From: Psychromonas marina
Lineage (GTDB): Bacteria > Pseudomonadota > Gammaproteobacteria > Enterobacterales > Psychromonadaceae
DNA length: 64,000 bases
Reading direction: 5' to 3'
NCBI RefSeq assembly: GCF_030161115.1
Contig: NZ_BSPQ01000001.1
Coordinates: 310,001-374,000, forward strand
Position numbers and translations under genes: made by a program. Shown here piece by piece: positions 15,679 through 24,509 of the stretch; position 1 is the stretch's first letter, and each line of letters opens with the position of its first letter. The notes under the pieces are model-generated. The model was not told where the DNA came from. It saw nothing but the letters and a program-made list of their open reading frames with translations, and searched no databases.

Positions 15679-17484
15679 ATGAAACAACCACATAAAACGA
15701 TTAATCGTTACTCTAAATGGCAATATATAGTGATTATTTTCACGCTTGTCATTCTTGGCTTAAATGCTTTACCTAACTGGTTTGGTGAGAAAGCAGCACT
15801 GCATATACAAAGTAATTCAAATGACGCCGTCATGCTTAGTAGCACCACTATTTTTAACCAGCTATCTGAACGCGGTATTGGTGTTGAACTGATTGAACAA
15901 AAACGCAATCAAAACATCGTATTACTTGAAGATGAAAGCCAACAGCAAAATGCTCGCGATATCTTAGATTCTTTATTAGGCGATGATTACAGTGTGGCAA
16001 TGGCAATGGAATCAGCAAGCCCAAGTTGGTTAAAAAAGGTGGGTGCTAAGCCCGTTAAATTAGGGTTAGATTTACGTGGCGGCGTACAATTTGTCATGGC
16101 TGTTGATACCGATGCAGCCATTGCTGAGCGAGAGGTGAAAATAAAAGAGGATCTCAGCCAGTTACTACGTGAATATAAAGCTCGTGGTGCACGTATTGGC
16201 ACCCTGCAAGATGGTTCAACTGTATTACGTTACCCAGCACGAGTGGATCAACAAATTATTGAAGTGATGGCTGAACTCACCACGCTTTACCCTGAGCTAT
16301 CGCAAACAAAAAATAGTGCTAGAGAGATCATCATCAGCACCAATGACCAATTCGCTCAAACCTACCATCAAGAGTTAATGCGTCAGAATATTACGACTAT
16401 GCGCGATAGAATTGAAGCGCTTGGTATCACTGAAGCTGTCGTACAACGACAAGGTAATAACTTCATACGTATTGAACTGCCTGGTGTACAAGACCCTTCA
16501 CAAGCAAGACGTATTATTGGCGCAACCGCTTCGCTAGACTTCCATCAACTGCAAGCACAAGGTGGCAGTTTATATAAAAGTAATTCTGGTGAAATGGTAC
16601 GCCTCAATAACTCACCTATCTTATCTGGCACACATATCACTGATGCACGATCTCAGTTTGGAGAGATGGGCCTACCAGAAGTGTTTATTACTTTAGATAG
16701 CGCTGGCGGTAAATTAATGTCGGACTTTACAAAAGATAATATCGGTAAACCGATGGCAACACTGTATTCCGAATATCAACAAAATGAGCAAGGTGAATTA
16801 GAGAAAAATAGCAAAGTCATTAGCGTTGCAACAATACAAGCACACCTTGGTTCGCGATTTACAATTAGTGGCATGGAAAGTGTACAAGCAACACAAGATT
16901 TAGCCATGTTACTTAAATCAGGTAGTTTAACAGCACCCGTTACGATTGTTGAAGAGCGTACACTTGGGCCCTCACTTGGCGAGCAAAACATTAACAATGG
17001 CATGGCGGCAATCATGCTAGGTTTAAGCATGATGTTAGTGTTTATGGCACTTTGGTATCGTAAATTAGGCTTAATCGCCAATGTTGCATTGATTCTAAAT
17101 GTGGTTTGTTTACTCGGTTTATTATCATTGGTACCAGGCGCGGTTTTAACCCTACCAGGCATTGCAGGTTTTGTATTAACGATTGGTATGGCCATTGATA
17201 CCAACGTGCTTATTTTTGAGCGTATTAAAGAGGAACTCAAACGAGGAAAAAGCACCGCGCTTGCCATTCATCATGGCTATAAAAATGCATTAAGTACCAT
17301 TATGGATGCCAATATCACTTCGCTGATTATTGCCCTCATTTTATTTTCCGTCGGTTATGGCCCTATAAAAGGCTTTGCTATTACTCTAGGCTTTGGGATC
17401 TTAAGCAGTATGTTTACAGGTATCTATGTCTCGCGCGCTTTAGTGAATACGTTTATCACTAAATTACCTGAATTAAAGAAGTAG
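15679..17484 (+). CDS. secD: SecD-type protein translocase subunit (second SecDF pair)
   Basis: Inner-membrane component that uses ion flow to pull exported proteins through SecYEG. Start chosen at ATG 15679 with GAGG five bases upstream; an upstream GTG at 15622 has no site. The product is about 601 residues: one N-terminal helix, the large periplasmic P1 region opening with GLDLRGGVQF (near residue 120), a head domain containing ATASLDFHQL, and five C-terminal helices with TIGMAIDTNVLIFERIKEEL, the ion-relay region. Canonical secD lies behind yajC and tgt; neither is here, so this is probably a paralogue like the SecDF2 sets of Vibrio, some of which are Na+ or H+ specific. It is followed nine bases later by secF. 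Confidence 0.9.
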   Translation: MKQPHKTINRYSKWQYIVIIFTLVILGLNALPNWFGEKAALHIQSNSNDAVMLSSTTIFNQLSERGIGVELIEQKRNQNIVLLEDESQQQNARDILDSLLGDDYSVAMAMESASPSWLKKVGAKPVKLGLDLRGGVQFVMAVDTDAAIAEREVKIKEDLSQLLREYKARGARIGTLQDGSTVLRYPARVDQQIIEVMAELTTLYPELSQTKNSAREIIISTNDQFAQTYHQELMRQNITTMRDRIEALGITEAVVQRQGNNFIRIELPGVQDPSQARRIIGATASLDFHQLQAQGGSLYKSNSGEMVRLNNSPILSGTHITDARSQFGEMGLPEVFITLDSAGGKLMSDFTKDNIGKPMATLYSEYQQNEQGELEKNSKVISVATIQAHLGSRFTISGMESVQATQDLAMLLKSGSLTAPVTIVEERTLGPSLGEQNINNGMAAIMLGLSMMLVFMALWYRKLGLIANVALILNVVCLLGLLSLVPGAVLTLPGIAGFVLTIGMAIDTNVLIFERIKEELKRGKSTALAIHHGYKNALSTIMDANITSLIIALILFSVGYGPIKGFAITLGFGILSSMFTGIYVSRALVNTFITKLPELKK

Positions 17485-17493
17485 GAGAAACTT

Positions 17494-18405
17494 ATGAAAA
17501 CAACTAAAACAGGCTTTACCTTAGCGCGCTATATCGGCTTTTATAGCTCATTAGTCATTATTTTATTTTCACTACTAACTATCCAATTTAAAGGGTTTAA
17601 TTTCGCGGTCGACTTCACCGGGGGCGTTATTACCGAGATACAAACTGATCAACCAGTCAGCGAAACGCAATTACAAACAGCCTTGAGCGAAGTGATAGAC
17701 ACTCCTTTTTCATTAATTAATGTAGGCAGTGATTTACAATGGTCAATACGCCAAGGCATTGATAGCGAAAAGATGCCTGAAACCTCATTGCTAATGGGCA
17801 ATCTCGATGCCGACTTTTCCGTTGAAGTATTAAGCGCGAGTGTTATCGGACCGCAAGTCGGTGATGAGCTTTTTGAAGCAGGCGCATTAGCAATCATCGC
17901 ATCATTAATCGCGATGTTACTGTACCTATCATTGCGATTCGAATGGCGCTTAGCAAGTGGCTCTGTTGCCGCACTGTTTCATGACATTATTATTGTGTTA
18001 GGTATTTTCTCTTTATTACAAATCGAATTTGACCTAACCGTATTAGCTGCATTACTTGCGGTGATTGGTTATTCATTGAATGATTCGATTGTTATATCCG
18101 ATAGGATTCGAGAGATGCTCAGAACAAAAATGAAAGGAAGCTTAAATGAGATAATTAACAGTGCTATTTTATCAACTTTAACACGTACTTTAATTACATC
18201 AGGTACAACATTAGGCACTGTATCTGCTATTTGGTTATTAGCAGGGCAACCTTTAGAAGGTTTCTCTATTGCCCTCTTCACCGGTATTTTAGTAGGTACA
18301 TTTTCATCGGTCTGTATTTCGGCAACAGTACCGGAATTGTTAAGCCTCAAGAGAGAACATTATCAACGCCCTGAAGAGGTAAAAGAAGTTGAAAACTACC
18401 GCTAA
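17494..18405 (+). CDS. secF: SecF-type protein translocase subunit (second SecDF pair)
   Basis: Partner of SecD in the same membrane complex. 303 residues with six helices: the N-terminal helix, the DFTGGVITEIQT motif (near 34-45), a periplasmic P4 domain, then VIGPQVGDELFEAGALAI entering the C-terminal bundle and the VIGYSLNDSIVISDRIREM segment that corresponds to the ion-conducting motif of SecD. GGAG lies seven bases before the ATG, nine bases after the secD stop, so the two are co-transcribed. A strong terminator follows at once, giving a two-gene unit (or three with the upstream secreted-protein gene). Confidence 0.92.
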   Translation: MKTTKTGFTLARYIGFYSSLVIILFSLLTIQFKGFNFAVDFTGGVITEIQTDQPVSETQLQTALSEVIDTPFSLINVGSDLQWSIRQGIDSEKMPETSLLMGNLDADFSVEVLSASVIGPQVGDELFEAGALAIIASLIAMLLYLSLRFEWRLASGSVAALFHDIIIVLGIFSLLQIEFDLTVLAALLAVIGYSLNDSIVISDRIREMLRTKMKGSLNEIINSAILSTLTRTLITSGTTLGTVSAIWLLAGQPLEGFSIALFTGILVGTFSSVCISATVPELLSLKREHYQRPEEVKEVENYR

Positions 18406-18425
18406 CACAAATGGTTAGCACTTCA

Positions 18426-18453
18426 AGCCAGACATATTCCTGTCTGGCTTTTT
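18426..18453 (+). terminator. Intrinsic terminator of secDF
   Basis: AGCCAGACA-TATTCC-TGTCTGGCT, nine perfect pairs, then a T-run. It lies between converging genes. Confidence 0.88.
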
Positions 18454-18462
18454 ATTACCTTA

Positions 18463-19659
18463 TTACTTATCGTCTTTCACTAAACCTAGTTTCTTCGCTA
18501 GTGGCTCAATCGCGCCACCTTGTAATAGCACCGAAAATAACACCACAAAGAACACCATGTGTATCATCTCTACAGAGCCTTCAATACCAGCGGTAGCGGG
18601 GATCAATGCAAACACGATCGGTGTTGCGCCTTTTAACCCAATCGATGAGATAAACAAGCGTTTCTTCCACGTTGCTTTTGTAAAAGGCAAATAACAAATT
18701 TGTACAGCGAGTGGTCTTGCAATAAAAATAAGCAGCAGCGCAGGGATGACTGAGATCCAAAATACCTGCATTAAGTTTTGTGGGAAAATTTGCAAACCAA
18801 TCAAAATAAACATCAATGACTGCGCTAACCAAGCAAGACCATTGAAAAAGTGTTTATTTACTTCGCAACCACGTACCAGTTGATTACCGATCACCACACC
18901 CGCGATATATACCGCCACTAATACATTGCCACCAATGACCTCAGTGCCATAAACAGTGATAGTGAAACACGCTAAAATAAACACGGGAATTAAACCGTAT
19001 TCTTCTAATTTAATATGATTAAGCGCTATTACGCATAATTTACCTAAAACAAAGCCAACAATCGCACCAAATAAAATCTGCTGAGCTAATAAAACACTAA
19101 TACTAGAAATGGTAGGGGCAAGACCAGTGCTGCTCACGAGAATATCAGTCAGCATAACCACCATTAACAGTGCCACAGGGTCGTTCGTCGCCGATTCAAA
19201 CTCTAAAACGGTATCCGTATTTTCTTTTAGTTTTAGTTTTTTTGATTCTAAGATAGAAAAAACAGCAGCGGCATCTGTCGATGAAACAACCGCAGCAAAA
19301 AGCAGGCAGGTTAAATAATTAAAATCTAATAAATAATATAAGATCACAGAGAAGAATAGCGTCGTTAATAACACCCCTGCACTGGATAAAGTACCGCCCT
19401 CTTTCCAAGCTAATTTAATGCTCTTAGTGGATGTATTTAACCCCCCAACAAAGACAATGACATTTAACGCCATGCCACCAATAAAAGAGGTTAATTGTAA
19501 ATTATCGTAAACAAAATCAAACTCGCCATTACCAAAAACCAAACCGACACACATAAAAATAATTAACGACGGGATACCGACTGTTTTCGAGGGATGGTGT
19601 AATAAGATACCAATAGCCACTAAGCTAGCAACCCCGATCATTATCATTTCAAAAGACAT
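18463..19659 (-). CDS. Cation/proton antiporter, CPA1/NhaP2-type membrane domain only
   Basis: Inner-membrane exchanger of Na+ or K+ for H+. 398 residues, 11-13 helices. The SSTDAAAVFSIL segment and the FESATNDPVA motif (near residue 157) carry the ion-binding Asp pair in the form found in the NhaP2/CvrA group. E. coli CvrA has about 570 residues; the cytoplasmic TrkA-C and CorC-like regions are absent here, so cytoplasmic regulation must differ. It converges on secF and is divergent from a second antiporter gene at 19996 with 336 bases between. Ion preference cannot be read from sequence. Confidence 0.85.
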   Translation of the reverse strand: MSFEMIMIGVASLVAIGILLHHPSKTVGIPSLIIFMCVGLVFGNGEFDFVYDNLQLTSFIGGMALNVIVFVGGLNTSTKSIKLAWKEGGTLSSAGVLLTTLFFSVILYYLLDFNYLTCLLFAAVVSSTDAAAVFSILESKKLKLKENTDTVLEFESATNDPVALLMVVMLTDILVSSTGLAPTISSISVLLAQQILFGAIVGFVLGKLCVIALNHIKLEEYGLIPVFILACFTITVYGTEVIGGNVLVAVYIAGVVIGNQLVRGCEVNKHFFNGLAWLAQSLMFILIGLQIFPQNLMQVFWISVIPALLLIFIARPLAVQICYLPFTKATWKKRLFISSIGLKGATPIVFALIPATAGIEGSVEMIHMVFFVVLFSVLLQGGAIEPLAKKLGLVKDDK

Positions 19660-19995
19660 ACTTTCTCCGTTTTAAGGTTTATATTAGTAAGTTTAGAGTA
19701 GATTTCAGCGTTACTTTAGATCTGCAATGAATGATTCAGAATGCAGGCAACAATGACCTCATATTATACTAAATAATGACTTAAGTTATTCATGTAATTA
19801 TGAAAAAAATCAACAACAAGGTGACAAAAATAATACTTTTAAAAGCGGAAATGCTCAAAAAATAAATTCAGTAATTTCCTTAAAAACAGTAAAGTATAAC
19901 CATACGCTTTTTTAACCTTAGCAATTAATACCAAAATGGCGTAATTAACTATACTTAGCCTCCAGTTAGCCCTATTTCTAAAAGATGAGATTACT
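19660..19995. other. Divergent spacer between two antiporter genes
   Basis: 336 AT-rich bases that must hold both promoters. No operator dyad stood out. Confidence 0.5.
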
Positions 19996-21279
19996 ATGAC
20001 AGTCTATGCAACGCTTTGCTTTCTTGGTGCCGCAGCAATATTGATCGCCTTTTTAAATACTAAAATAGGTAAGATGCAAAATACGATTGCTATCACGGCA
20101 GGCTCATTAATCTTATCCCTTATTATTGTAATTGCAGGTAAAAATGGCTTTACCGCATTAGAAACACATGCGGCCGAGCAACTTGTAAAAATAGACTTTA
20201 ATAGCTTTCTCTTAGATGGCATTTTAGGCTTTCTATTATTCGCTGGCGGATTAAATATTAAGATCAGTAATATTAAAGATCAGAAATGGGAAATCACCGT
20301 ATTAGCGCTTGGGGCGACACTTTTTTCAACGTTTTTTATCGGTTATGTCCTATTTTATAGTTGCCAGCTTTTAGGTTTTCAATTCGACCTTATTTATTGT
20401 CTTCTTTTTGGTGCCCTCATCTCTCCAACGGATCCGATCGCGGTATTAGCCATAGTAAAAAAACTCAATGCACCAAAACGCATCTCTACACAAATAGAGG
20501 GTGAATCCCTATTTAATGATGGCTTTGGCTTAGTTATTTTTATTACTTTGTATAGCATTGCTTTTTCTGGTGGAGATGTCTCGGTAGCCAGCGTGAGTGG
20601 TGTTTTTTTACATGAGGCGATTGGCGGTATTGTTTATGGTTTGGTTTTAGGCGTACTGTTTCATTTCCTGATCCGCGCAGCCAACGACCACTCGATGGAA
20701 CTTTTATTAACTATCGGTATCCCAACCGCAGGTTATGTATTGGCGGGTACACTCGGTGTATCCGGTCCTTTGGCGATGGTTGTATCGGGGATTATGATCG
20801 GTAACTGGACACGCATAAAAGGCTTTTCAGATGAAGGTAAGGTTTTACTTGATGGATTTTGGGAGTTGGTGGATGAATTTTTAAACGGCATTCTCTTTCT
20901 ATTAATTGGCCTGAGTATGTTGCAATACAGCTTTCATCAAGAGGATTGGATATTGATGGTGATTGCGATTCCAATTGTATTAATTGCACGTTACTTAAGC
21001 ATTAAGCTTTCCTACGTAGGATTTCAACGATTTCGTCAATATAACCCCTACTCGGTATCAATTTTAACCTGGGGTGGTTTACGAGGCGGACTTGCATTAG
21101 CGATGGCGATGGTTATTCCTGCCGGCGTCATGGTGATTCCTGATAAGCAGATCGATGTGCGCGAGATCATTCTGGTGATGACCTATTCGGTGGTATTTTT
21201 CTCTATCTTGATACAGGGTTCGAGCATCGTGCCATTAATTAATAAAGCCAAAGCTTGGCAAGAGAAACAAGACAGCTGA
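19996..21279 (+). CDS. Na+/H+ antiporter, CPA1/NhaP type
   Basis: 427 residues, 12-13 helices. It has the core NhaP motifs: ALISPTDPIAVLAIVKKLNAP (near 145-165), then EGESLFNDGFGLVIF with the conserved ND pair, and TWGGLRGGLALAMAM in the C-terminal half, all involved in ion binding and exchange. Family knowledge: such proteins export Na+ (or K+, Ca2+) in exchange for protons at alkaline pH. The ATG is preceded by GAGA. Divergent from the NhaP2-type gene; the two antiporters belong to different subfamilies, so this is not a recent duplication. A tail of low-complexity TTAGTGGTTAG repeats follows the stop. Confidence 0.9.
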   Translation: MTVYATLCFLGAAAILIAFLNTKIGKMQNTIAITAGSLILSLIIVIAGKNGFTALETHAAEQLVKIDFNSFLLDGILGFLLFAGGLNIKISNIKDQKWEITVLALGATLFSTFFIGYVLFYSCQLLGFQFDLIYCLLFGALISPTDPIAVLAIVKKLNAPKRISTQIEGESLFNDGFGLVIFITLYSIAFSGGDVSVASVSGVFLHEAIGGIVYGLVLGVLFHFLIRAANDHSMELLLTIGIPTAGYVLAGTLGVSGPLAMVVSGIMIGNWTRIKGFSDEGKVLLDGFWELVDEFLNGILFLLIGLSMLQYSFHQEDWILMVIAIPIVLIARYLSIKLSYVGFQRFRQYNPYSVSILTWGGLRGGLALAMAMVIPAGVMVIPDKQIDVREIILVMTYSVVFFSILIQGSSIVPLINKAKAWQEKQDS

Positions 21280-21363
21280 GGGCTAGAGGCTGTTGTTAGT
21301 GGTTAGCCGTTTGTTGAAAGCTTGAAAGCTGATCGCTTGATAGCATTTCCCAAACTCCAGATA

Positions 21364-21389
21364 CAAAAAAAGAGCCATAAGGCTCTTTT
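21364..21389 (-). terminator. Intrinsic terminator of rpsO
   Basis: AAAAGAGCC-ATAA-GGCTCTTTT with a U-run on the minus strand, about 25 bases after the stop. It separates rpsO from everything downstream, confirming that it is not co-transcribed with pnp. Confidence 0.88.
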
Positions 21390-21411
21390 CATTAACAAGG
21401 TTAAGTCGAAA

Positions 21412-21681
21412 TTAACGACGTAGACCTAGTTCTGCGATAAGTGCTGTGTAAGCAACAACGTCTTTACGCTTAAGGTAATCAAGTAATTTACGACGCTGAG
21501 CAACCATGCGTAATAGACCACGACGGCTGTGGTGATCATGGATGTGCTCTTTGAAGTGACCTTGAAGGTGGTTGATTTGAGCTGTGTACAAAGCAACTTG
21601 TACTTCAGATGAACCAGTATCGCCTTCTGCGCGACCAAATTTTGCTACAATTTCAGCTTTCTGTTCTGCACTTAGTGACAT
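21412..21681 (-). CDS. rpsO: 30S ribosomal protein S15
   Basis: 89 residues, full length and strongly conserved: [20 protein letters not shown] start, [12 protein letters not shown], the [15 protein letters not shown] segment that contacts 16S helix h22, and YLKRKD near the end. S15 nucleates the 30S platform and in E. coli represses its own translation. Here it forms a single-gene transcription unit with its own sigma70 promoter and terminator, instead of the usual truB-rpsO-pnp arrangement. An imperfect palindrome (21732-21768) overlaps the predicted transcription start. Confidence 0.98.
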   Translation of the reverse strand: MSLSAEQKAEIVAKFGRAEGDTGSSEVQVALYTAQINHLQGHFKEHIHDHHSRRGLLRMVAQRRKLLDYLKRKDVVAYTALIAELGLRR

Positions 21682-21731
21682 AACATACTCCGATATTTTG
21701 TGGTTATGTGAATAACCTATTTAAATTATTA

Positions 21732-21768
21732 TCGCCGATCACTAATTCAGCGATAAAGTGAACGGCGA
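21732..21768 (-). promoter_or_regulatory. Imperfect palindrome in the rpsO upstream region
   Basis: TCGCCG-A-TCAC and GTGA-A-CGGCGA pair over ten positions around a 15-base loop. It starts 50 bases upstream of the rpsO ATG and abuts the predicted -10. It could be a DNA operator or, in read-through RNA, a hairpin. Confidence 0.4.
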
Positions 21769-21797
21769 ATTTTACGGCGTATTAATTAATTAATCAA
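21769..21797 (-). promoter_or_regulatory. Sigma70 promoter of rpsO
   Basis: On the minus strand TTGATT (21797-21792), a 17-base spacer and TAAAAT (21774-21769), about 90 bases before the start codon. Confidence 0.65.
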
Positions 21798-21828
21798 TAC
21801 TTATTCACGTTAATTTCGCCGCTATTAA

Positions 21829-22632
21829 TTAACTGCCTAAAAGCAATTTATCATCGTCAAGCTCTTCACCGTCATTACGCGCCTGTGCAAACAAATTAAG
21901 TAGATCTTTCACTTCATAATTAGCACGCTCTTTACCTTCTAAATCAAAGATAATCTTGCCTTCATGCAACATCACAGTGCGAGAACCATGATCTAATGCT
22001 TGGCGCATAGAGTGCGTCACCATCATTACCGTCAATTGCTTTTCGGCAATGATTTGTGATGATATATCCATGATTAACGCGGCGGTTTTAGGATCTAGTG
22101 CGGCAGTATGCTCATCCAATAACAAAATACTGCTTGGCTGTAGTGCTGACATTAACAAACTGACCGACTGACGTTGACCACCGGATAAAAGCCCCATCTC
22201 ACTGTCTAAACGGTCTTCAAGGCCGAGGTTAAGACGACTTAATTGTTCTTTAAAGATTGCGCGTAGCTTATTGTTAAGTGCAAAAGAGAGCGTCCCTCTT
22301 TTACCTCGCCCATAAGCAAGCGACATATTCTCTTCAACGGTTAAATCGCCGCAAGTACCCGCTAGAGGATCTTGAAAAACACGAGCGATATCTTTCGTGC
22401 GGCCTGTTGCTGGCAACTTCGTCACATTACGATCACCAAAGAAAATATCACCTCTGGTGGTTCTTATATCTCCGGCAATGGTATTAAGTAGTGTCGATTT
22501 ACCCGCACCATTGGAGCCAATAACAGTGACAAACTCGCCCGAAGGAATAGTTAGATCGACGCCCCTTAATGCCAACTTCTCTGTTGGTAACCCATGGTTA
22601 AAAGTAACGTGTAAATTATTACAACGAATCAT
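21829..22632 (-). CDS. ABC transporter ATPase of the TrpXYZ-type family
   Basis: 267 residues. Walker A GSNGAGKST (near 40), signature LLSGGQRQSVSLLM, and Walker B ILLLDEHTAALDP with His in place of the usual Pro, a hallmark of the ATPases that pair with ABC_sub_bind-type binding proteins. The switch histidine is in MMVTHSMRQAL. Its start overlaps the end of the permease gene by four bases (ATGA). Characterised members of this transporter class take up tryptophan, tyrosine or related compounds; the substrate here is not certain. A long acidic tail (NDGEELDDDK) follows the core. Confidence 0.85.
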   Translation of the reverse strand: MIRCNNLHVTFNHGLPTEKLALRGVDLTIPSGEFVTVIGSNGAGKSTLLNTIAGDIRTTRGDIFFGDRNVTKLPATGRTKDIARVFQDPLAGTCGDLTVEENMSLAYGRGKRGTLSFALNNKLRAIFKEQLSRLNLGLEDRLDSEMGLLSGGQRQSVSLLMSALQPSSILLLDEHTAALDPKTAALIMDISSQIIAEKQLTVMMVTHSMRQALDHGSRTVMLHEGKIIFDLEGKERANYEVKDLLNLFAQARNDGEELDDDKLLLGS

Positions 22633-23534
22633 CCATTATTCCTCTCTGCTTGTTTGGCTTTCCACTCACTACGTAGTTTAGGGAAGACCAATGCAAGTGC
22701 CACTAAAACAGCGGTGATCAAGTTTAAATCTGACGCTTTAAAGCCTAAGAAGTCAGCATTTAGTGCTAATGAAACAGCAACACGATATAAGATAGAGCCA
22801 ACAATACAACTTAATACGATGACCCACATCGAGCGACTCGCAAACAATGATTGACCGATAATCACCGCAGCTAAACCAACAACAATGGTACCGATACCCA
22901 TGGTTGAATCTGCAAAACCATTGGTTTGAGCAAACAATGCTCCCGCTAAGCCAACTAAACCATTAGATAGCGCTAAACCAACGTAGACCTTCTCAGTCAC
23001 GACGATACCATTTGCTTGTGCCATACGTTTGTTTGAACCAACGGCACGCATCGCTAAGCCATATTGGGTATTTAAAAACCAAGCAACCAATAACGCAGCT
23101 AGCACCGCACAAATTGCAACAAATATGACTTTCATATACATATCAGGAATACCAAAAATTCCTTCAAAAGGCGTTAATATTGTTGGTTCCATAATTAAAG
23201 CGACATTGGGTTTACCCATGACACGTAAATTAATCGTATACAGTGCCGTCATAGTTAATATACTGGCGAGCAAGTGGAGAATATTAAAGCGTAGGTTTAA
23301 CCATGCGGTAAGCAAACCAGCACAAGATGCAGCTAACGTCCCTAACAAGGTTGCTAAAAAAACATTTTGTCCCGCAACGATCAATGTTGCAGTAACAGCG
23401 GCACCCAAGGTGAAACTGCCATCAACCGTTAAATCGGGAAAGTCTAAAATACGGAAAGTGATATAGACACCTATGGCAACTAAGCCATAGATGAATCCTA
23501 TTTCTAACGTTCCTAAAAAAGCAAAAACAGACAT
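22629..23534 (-). CDS. ABC transporter permease of the TrpXYZ-type family
   Basis: 301 residues, eight to nine helices, related to branched-chain amino acid permeases. It opens with GTLEIGFIYGLVAIGVYITF and has the conserved segments DFPDLTVDGSFTLGAA (near 32-47) and ANGLVGLAGALFAQTNGFAD-like residues with GIGTIVVGLAAVIIGQ. Stands between the substrate-binding and ATPase genes of a three-gene operon. Single permease subunit, so it probably forms a homodimer. Confidence 0.85.
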   Translation of the reverse strand: MSVFAFLGTLEIGFIYGLVAIGVYITFRILDFPDLTVDGSFTLGAAVTATLIVAGQNVFLATLLGTLAASCAGLLTAWLNLRFNILHLLASILTMTALYTINLRVMGKPNVALIMEPTILTPFEGIFGIPDMYMKVIFVAICAVLAALLVAWFLNTQYGLAMRAVGSNKRMAQANGIVVTEKVYVGLALSNGLVGLAGALFAQTNGFADSTMGIGTIVVGLAAVIIGQSLFASRSMWVIVLSCIVGSILYRVAVSLALNADFLGFKASDLNLITAVLVALALVFPKLRSEWKAKQAERNNG

Positions 23535-23549
23535 AGTGATAACTACTTA

Positions 23550-24509
23550 TTATTTAATGACTTTAGTGGCACGTGCAAGTACCGCTTCTGGTACAGTTAC
23601 ACCCATTCGCGCAGCCATTTTAGTATTAACAAATAAGTCAGTACCTTCAGCCATTTTCACATCGATCATACCTGGTTTTTCACCTTTTAAGATACGTATA
23701 ACGAGATCACCTGTTTGACGGCCTAAATCACCATAGTCGTAACCAACCGCGGCAACTGCGCCACGCTCAACAGAGCCTGTATCTGCAGCAAAAACGGGGG
23801 TTTGTGAATCAATGCCCACTTTTACAACCGACTCAAATGCACTGATAATAGTATTATCCGTTGGACAGTAAATCGCATCGACTTTACCAATCAATTGTTT
23901 AGTTGCAATCATTACGTCGGATGACTTAGGTGCTGCTGACTCAATAATTTCAATGCCCATTTCCGATGCAGCTGCTTTTAATGCCGTAACAATAGAAACA
24001 GAGTTAGCTTCACCCGGATTATAAGGGACGCCCACTGATTTTAGGTTTGGTAAAAACTCTTTAATTAGCGCGAGATGTTGCTTGACGTTAACCATGTCTG
24101 ATAAACCAGTCACATTACTACCAGGCTTGGTTAAACTTGGTACTAATTTAGCGCCAACGGGGTCTGTTACAGCAGAGAATACAACCGGGATATTTTTACT
24201 TGCACTCACTGCGGCTTGAGCCGAAGGCGTTGCAATAGCGACAATCACATCGGGTTCATCACCGACCATTTTACGCGCAATTTGTGCAGCGATAGCGGGT
24301 TGTCCCTGTGCACTTTCGTAGGTGAATTTAAGGTTTTCATCGGTATAACCATTTTCATTTAACACCGCCTTGATGCCATCACGAACAGCATCTAACGCAG
24401 GATGTTCAACTATCGCAGTGGTTGCGACATAAACGGTTTTAGCTTGTAAGCTAGAACATAATAAAAGTGTTGATAATGCTGCTGCTTTATAGATTGAATT
24501 TAATTTCAT
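23550..24509 (-). CDS. ABC substrate-binding protein (ABC_sub_bind family)
   Basis: Start chosen at ATG 24509, with AAGGGA seven bases upstream and a proper signal peptide (MKLNSIYKAAALSTLLLCSSLQA); an in-frame ATG 23 codons earlier lacks both. The mature protein is about 297 residues with two alpha/beta lobes: IVEHPALDAVRDG, PVVFSAVTDPVGAKLV (near 100-115), SVGVPYNPGEANS, and VFAADTGSVERGAVAAVGYDY. These match the DUF534/ABC_sub_bind group, which includes TrpX-like proteins for aromatic amino acids. First gene of the operon; substrate unproven. Confidence 0.87.
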   Translation of the reverse strand: MKLNSIYKAAALSTLLLCSSLQAKTVYVATTAIVEHPALDAVRDGIKAVLNENGYTDENLKFTYESAQGQPAIAAQIARKMVGDEPDVIVAIATPSAQAAVSASKNIPVVFSAVTDPVGAKLVPSLTKPGSNVTGLSDMVNVKQHLALIKEFLPNLKSVGVPYNPGEANSVSIVTALKAAASEMGIEIIESAAPKSSDVMIATKQLIGKVDAIYCPTDNTIISAFESVVKVGIDSQTPVFAADTGSVERGAVAAVGYDYGDLGRQTGDLVIRILKGEKPGMIDVKMAEGTDLFVNTKMAARMGVTVPEAVLARATKVIK

